The notes beneath the pieces were generated by a model. That model ran no database searches. It was given only the letters and a program-made list of their open reading frames with translations, and had not been told where the DNA came from. Source: a virus. From it: a stretch of 21,808 nucleotides of DNA. Position 1 is the stretch's first letter. Every line of letters starts with the position of its first letter. Where the stretch lies: positions 1-21,808 of the IMG/VR virus record IMGVR_UViG_3300010396_000105; one strand, 5' to 3'. The position numbers were made by a program, and so were the translations under genes. Of the stretch, positions 21,080 through 21,808 are shown piece by piece.

Positions 21080-21534
21080 ACTCGCCCCGCGAAGCGCAAT
21101 TCAATGCCCTGCTTGCGCTCATCGGTACGGCCCAAATCAATAGCCGACCGGCGTTCGTCACGACCTCGCGCAAATTTGTGCAGTGGGAAAGCACCAACGA
21201 TCCCGATCTGCCCATGGCGATCGTCACCAAGGGCTTCGAATTCGCCTCCCAGAACAATTCGCGCGGCGAGACCCGTTGGCGAGTCAAGGCCCTCTTGTGG
21301 ATCTATTGCCTGCACGCGCCTGATTCTACCGTGCCCGGCACGCAACTCAACGATCTGCTCGATGCCGTCGAGACCGTTCTAAAGCCACCCGCTTGGGATG
21401 GTGCTCGACAGACCCTCGGCGATCTAGTCGACCACGCATACATCGATGGGGAAATTATCGTCTCGGAAGGCTCCCTTCCAGATGACCGCTATTCCATCGC
21501 CGTCTTGCCGATCACGTTGGAAACCGGGGTTTAG
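21076..21534 (+). CDS. Tail terminator / tail completion protein (152 aa)
   Basis: It starts GTG (MNSPREAQFNALLALIGTAQ) and includes FVTTSRKFVQWESTNDPDLP, LNDLLDAVETVLKPP, QTLGDLVDHAYIDGEIIVSE and AVLPITLE. This order (PAF.T.SRK, LN.LLDA, QTLG..V, DG.I) is usual for siphovirus tail terminator proteins that cap the tail tube for head joining. It directly precedes the tail tube gene. The GTG start is supported by the overlap with the preceding stop. Confidence 0.72.
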   Translation: MNSPREAQFNALLALIGTAQINSRPAFVTTSRKFVQWESTNDPDLPMAIVTKGFEFASQNNSRGETRWRVKALLWIYCLHAPDSTVPGTQLNDLLDAVETVLKPPAWDGARQTLGDLVDHAYIDGEIIVSEGSLPDDRYSIAVLPITLETGV

Positions 21535-21551
21535 CCCCACTTCGAAATCCC

Positions 21552-21592
21552 TGCTGGGTGTTACTCGGCAGTCCTCTTCAGCAATTTTCTTT
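21552..21592 (+). terminator. Weak terminator-like hairpin before the tail tube gene
   Basis: TGCTG (21552-21556) can pair with CAGCA (21579-21583), followed by ATTTTCTTT. The stem is short. The loop holds TGTTACTCGG, a 10-mer that also sits in the hairpin after the capsid gene. Confidence 0.3.
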
Positions 21593-21608
21593 AGGAGTTT
21601 AGACCAGT

Positions 21609-21808
21609 ATGTCCTCGTACATCCAGTTCGGTAGCGGTCGTTTATACCTTAATCCGGTCGCCGGCAACTTACCAACTAACCCAACCCCGGTTCAGGGGAT
21701 GACCATCCAAGACGTCCAGGTGGATATCTCGGGCGAAGTGAAGGAGCTCAAGGGCGCCTCTCAGTTCCCCGACGATGTGGCAGCTGGCGACAAGAAGGGC
21801 TCCGGTAA
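21609..21808 (+). CDS. Tail tube (major tail) protein, 3' end outside window
   Basis: The first 66 residues are visible: MSSYIQFGSGRLYLNPVAGN, then QGMTIQDVQVDISGEVKELK and GASQFPDDVAAGDKKGSG. The G-x-L-x-x-P beginning, LQDV-type strand and KEL.G..QFP pattern agree with phage tail tube or major tail proteins. The ATG at 21609 has AGGAG about 11 bases upstream. It continues past the right edge. Confidence 0.72.
   Translation, partial: MSSYIQFGSGRLYLNPVAGNLPTNPTPVQGMTIQDVQVDISGEVKELKGASQFPDDVAAGDKKGSG

Noticed and set aside
1-21808. CRISPR array, tRNA, integrase or attachment site
   Set aside because: No regularly spaced repeats, cloverleaf, recombinase motif or direct-repeat att pair was found on reading both strands.

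Overview
This window looks like about 22 kb of a tailed double-stranded DNA phage or prophage (siphovirus-like). On the + strand from about 9.6 kb it carries a late gene module in canonical order: small terminase, large terminase, a portal fused to a MuF-type head protein, candidate lysis genes, XkdF-like protease plus scaffold, major capsid protein, head-tail connector, neck protein, tail terminator and the start of a tail tube gene. No integrase, replication gene, tRNA or CRISPR array is visible. The host cannot be named from sequence alone. GC-rich codon use, Shine-Dalgarno starts and one intergenic stretch (about 8.25-8.3 kb) that resembles interspersed repeats I associate with Acidobacteriota-type genomes are only weak hints.

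Left part (1-6.2 kb, - strand): a leftward operon that probably starts from an extended -10 promoter near 6168. It runs through small unknown and zinc-ribbon proteins (6017 to 4046) into a three-gene module: a MoxR-type AAA+ ATPase (3942-2854), a helical DUF3150-like protein (2769-1666) and a vWA protein with an HEIGH metallopeptidase-like motif (1390 to beyond position 1). Such ATPase/vWA pairs act as chaperone-like or activation machines in bacteria. Their job in a phage is unknown, and this is the most interesting system here. A second short leftward operon (7651-6885) starts from a consensus promoter at 7743-7770.

Middle (6.2-9.5 kb): two intergenic stretches, a candidate structured RNA ending in a rho-independent terminator (7841-8048), one + strand orphan gene (8485) and a three-gene leftward cluster (9483-8745).

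Right part (9.6-21.8 kb, + strand): the packaging and morphogenesis genes. Notable points are a zinc ribbon at the end of the large terminase, an antisense ribbon-helix-helix-like gene between the terminase subunits, a portal-MuF fusion, a 27-residue membrane peptide stitched between genes by two ATGA overlaps, a nested in-frame scaffold start with a strong ribosome-binding site, and an Ig-like insertion in the capsid protein.

A recurrent leader unit links both arms: a short hairpin followed by AAAGGAACGAATC just before a start codon. Six copies (one shortened to AAAGGAACGAAAA, one with an extra A) plus one divergent version precede leftward genes, and one copy lies before the portal region on the + strand. 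This suggests a shared post-transcriptional control or a phage-specific translation-initiation cassette.
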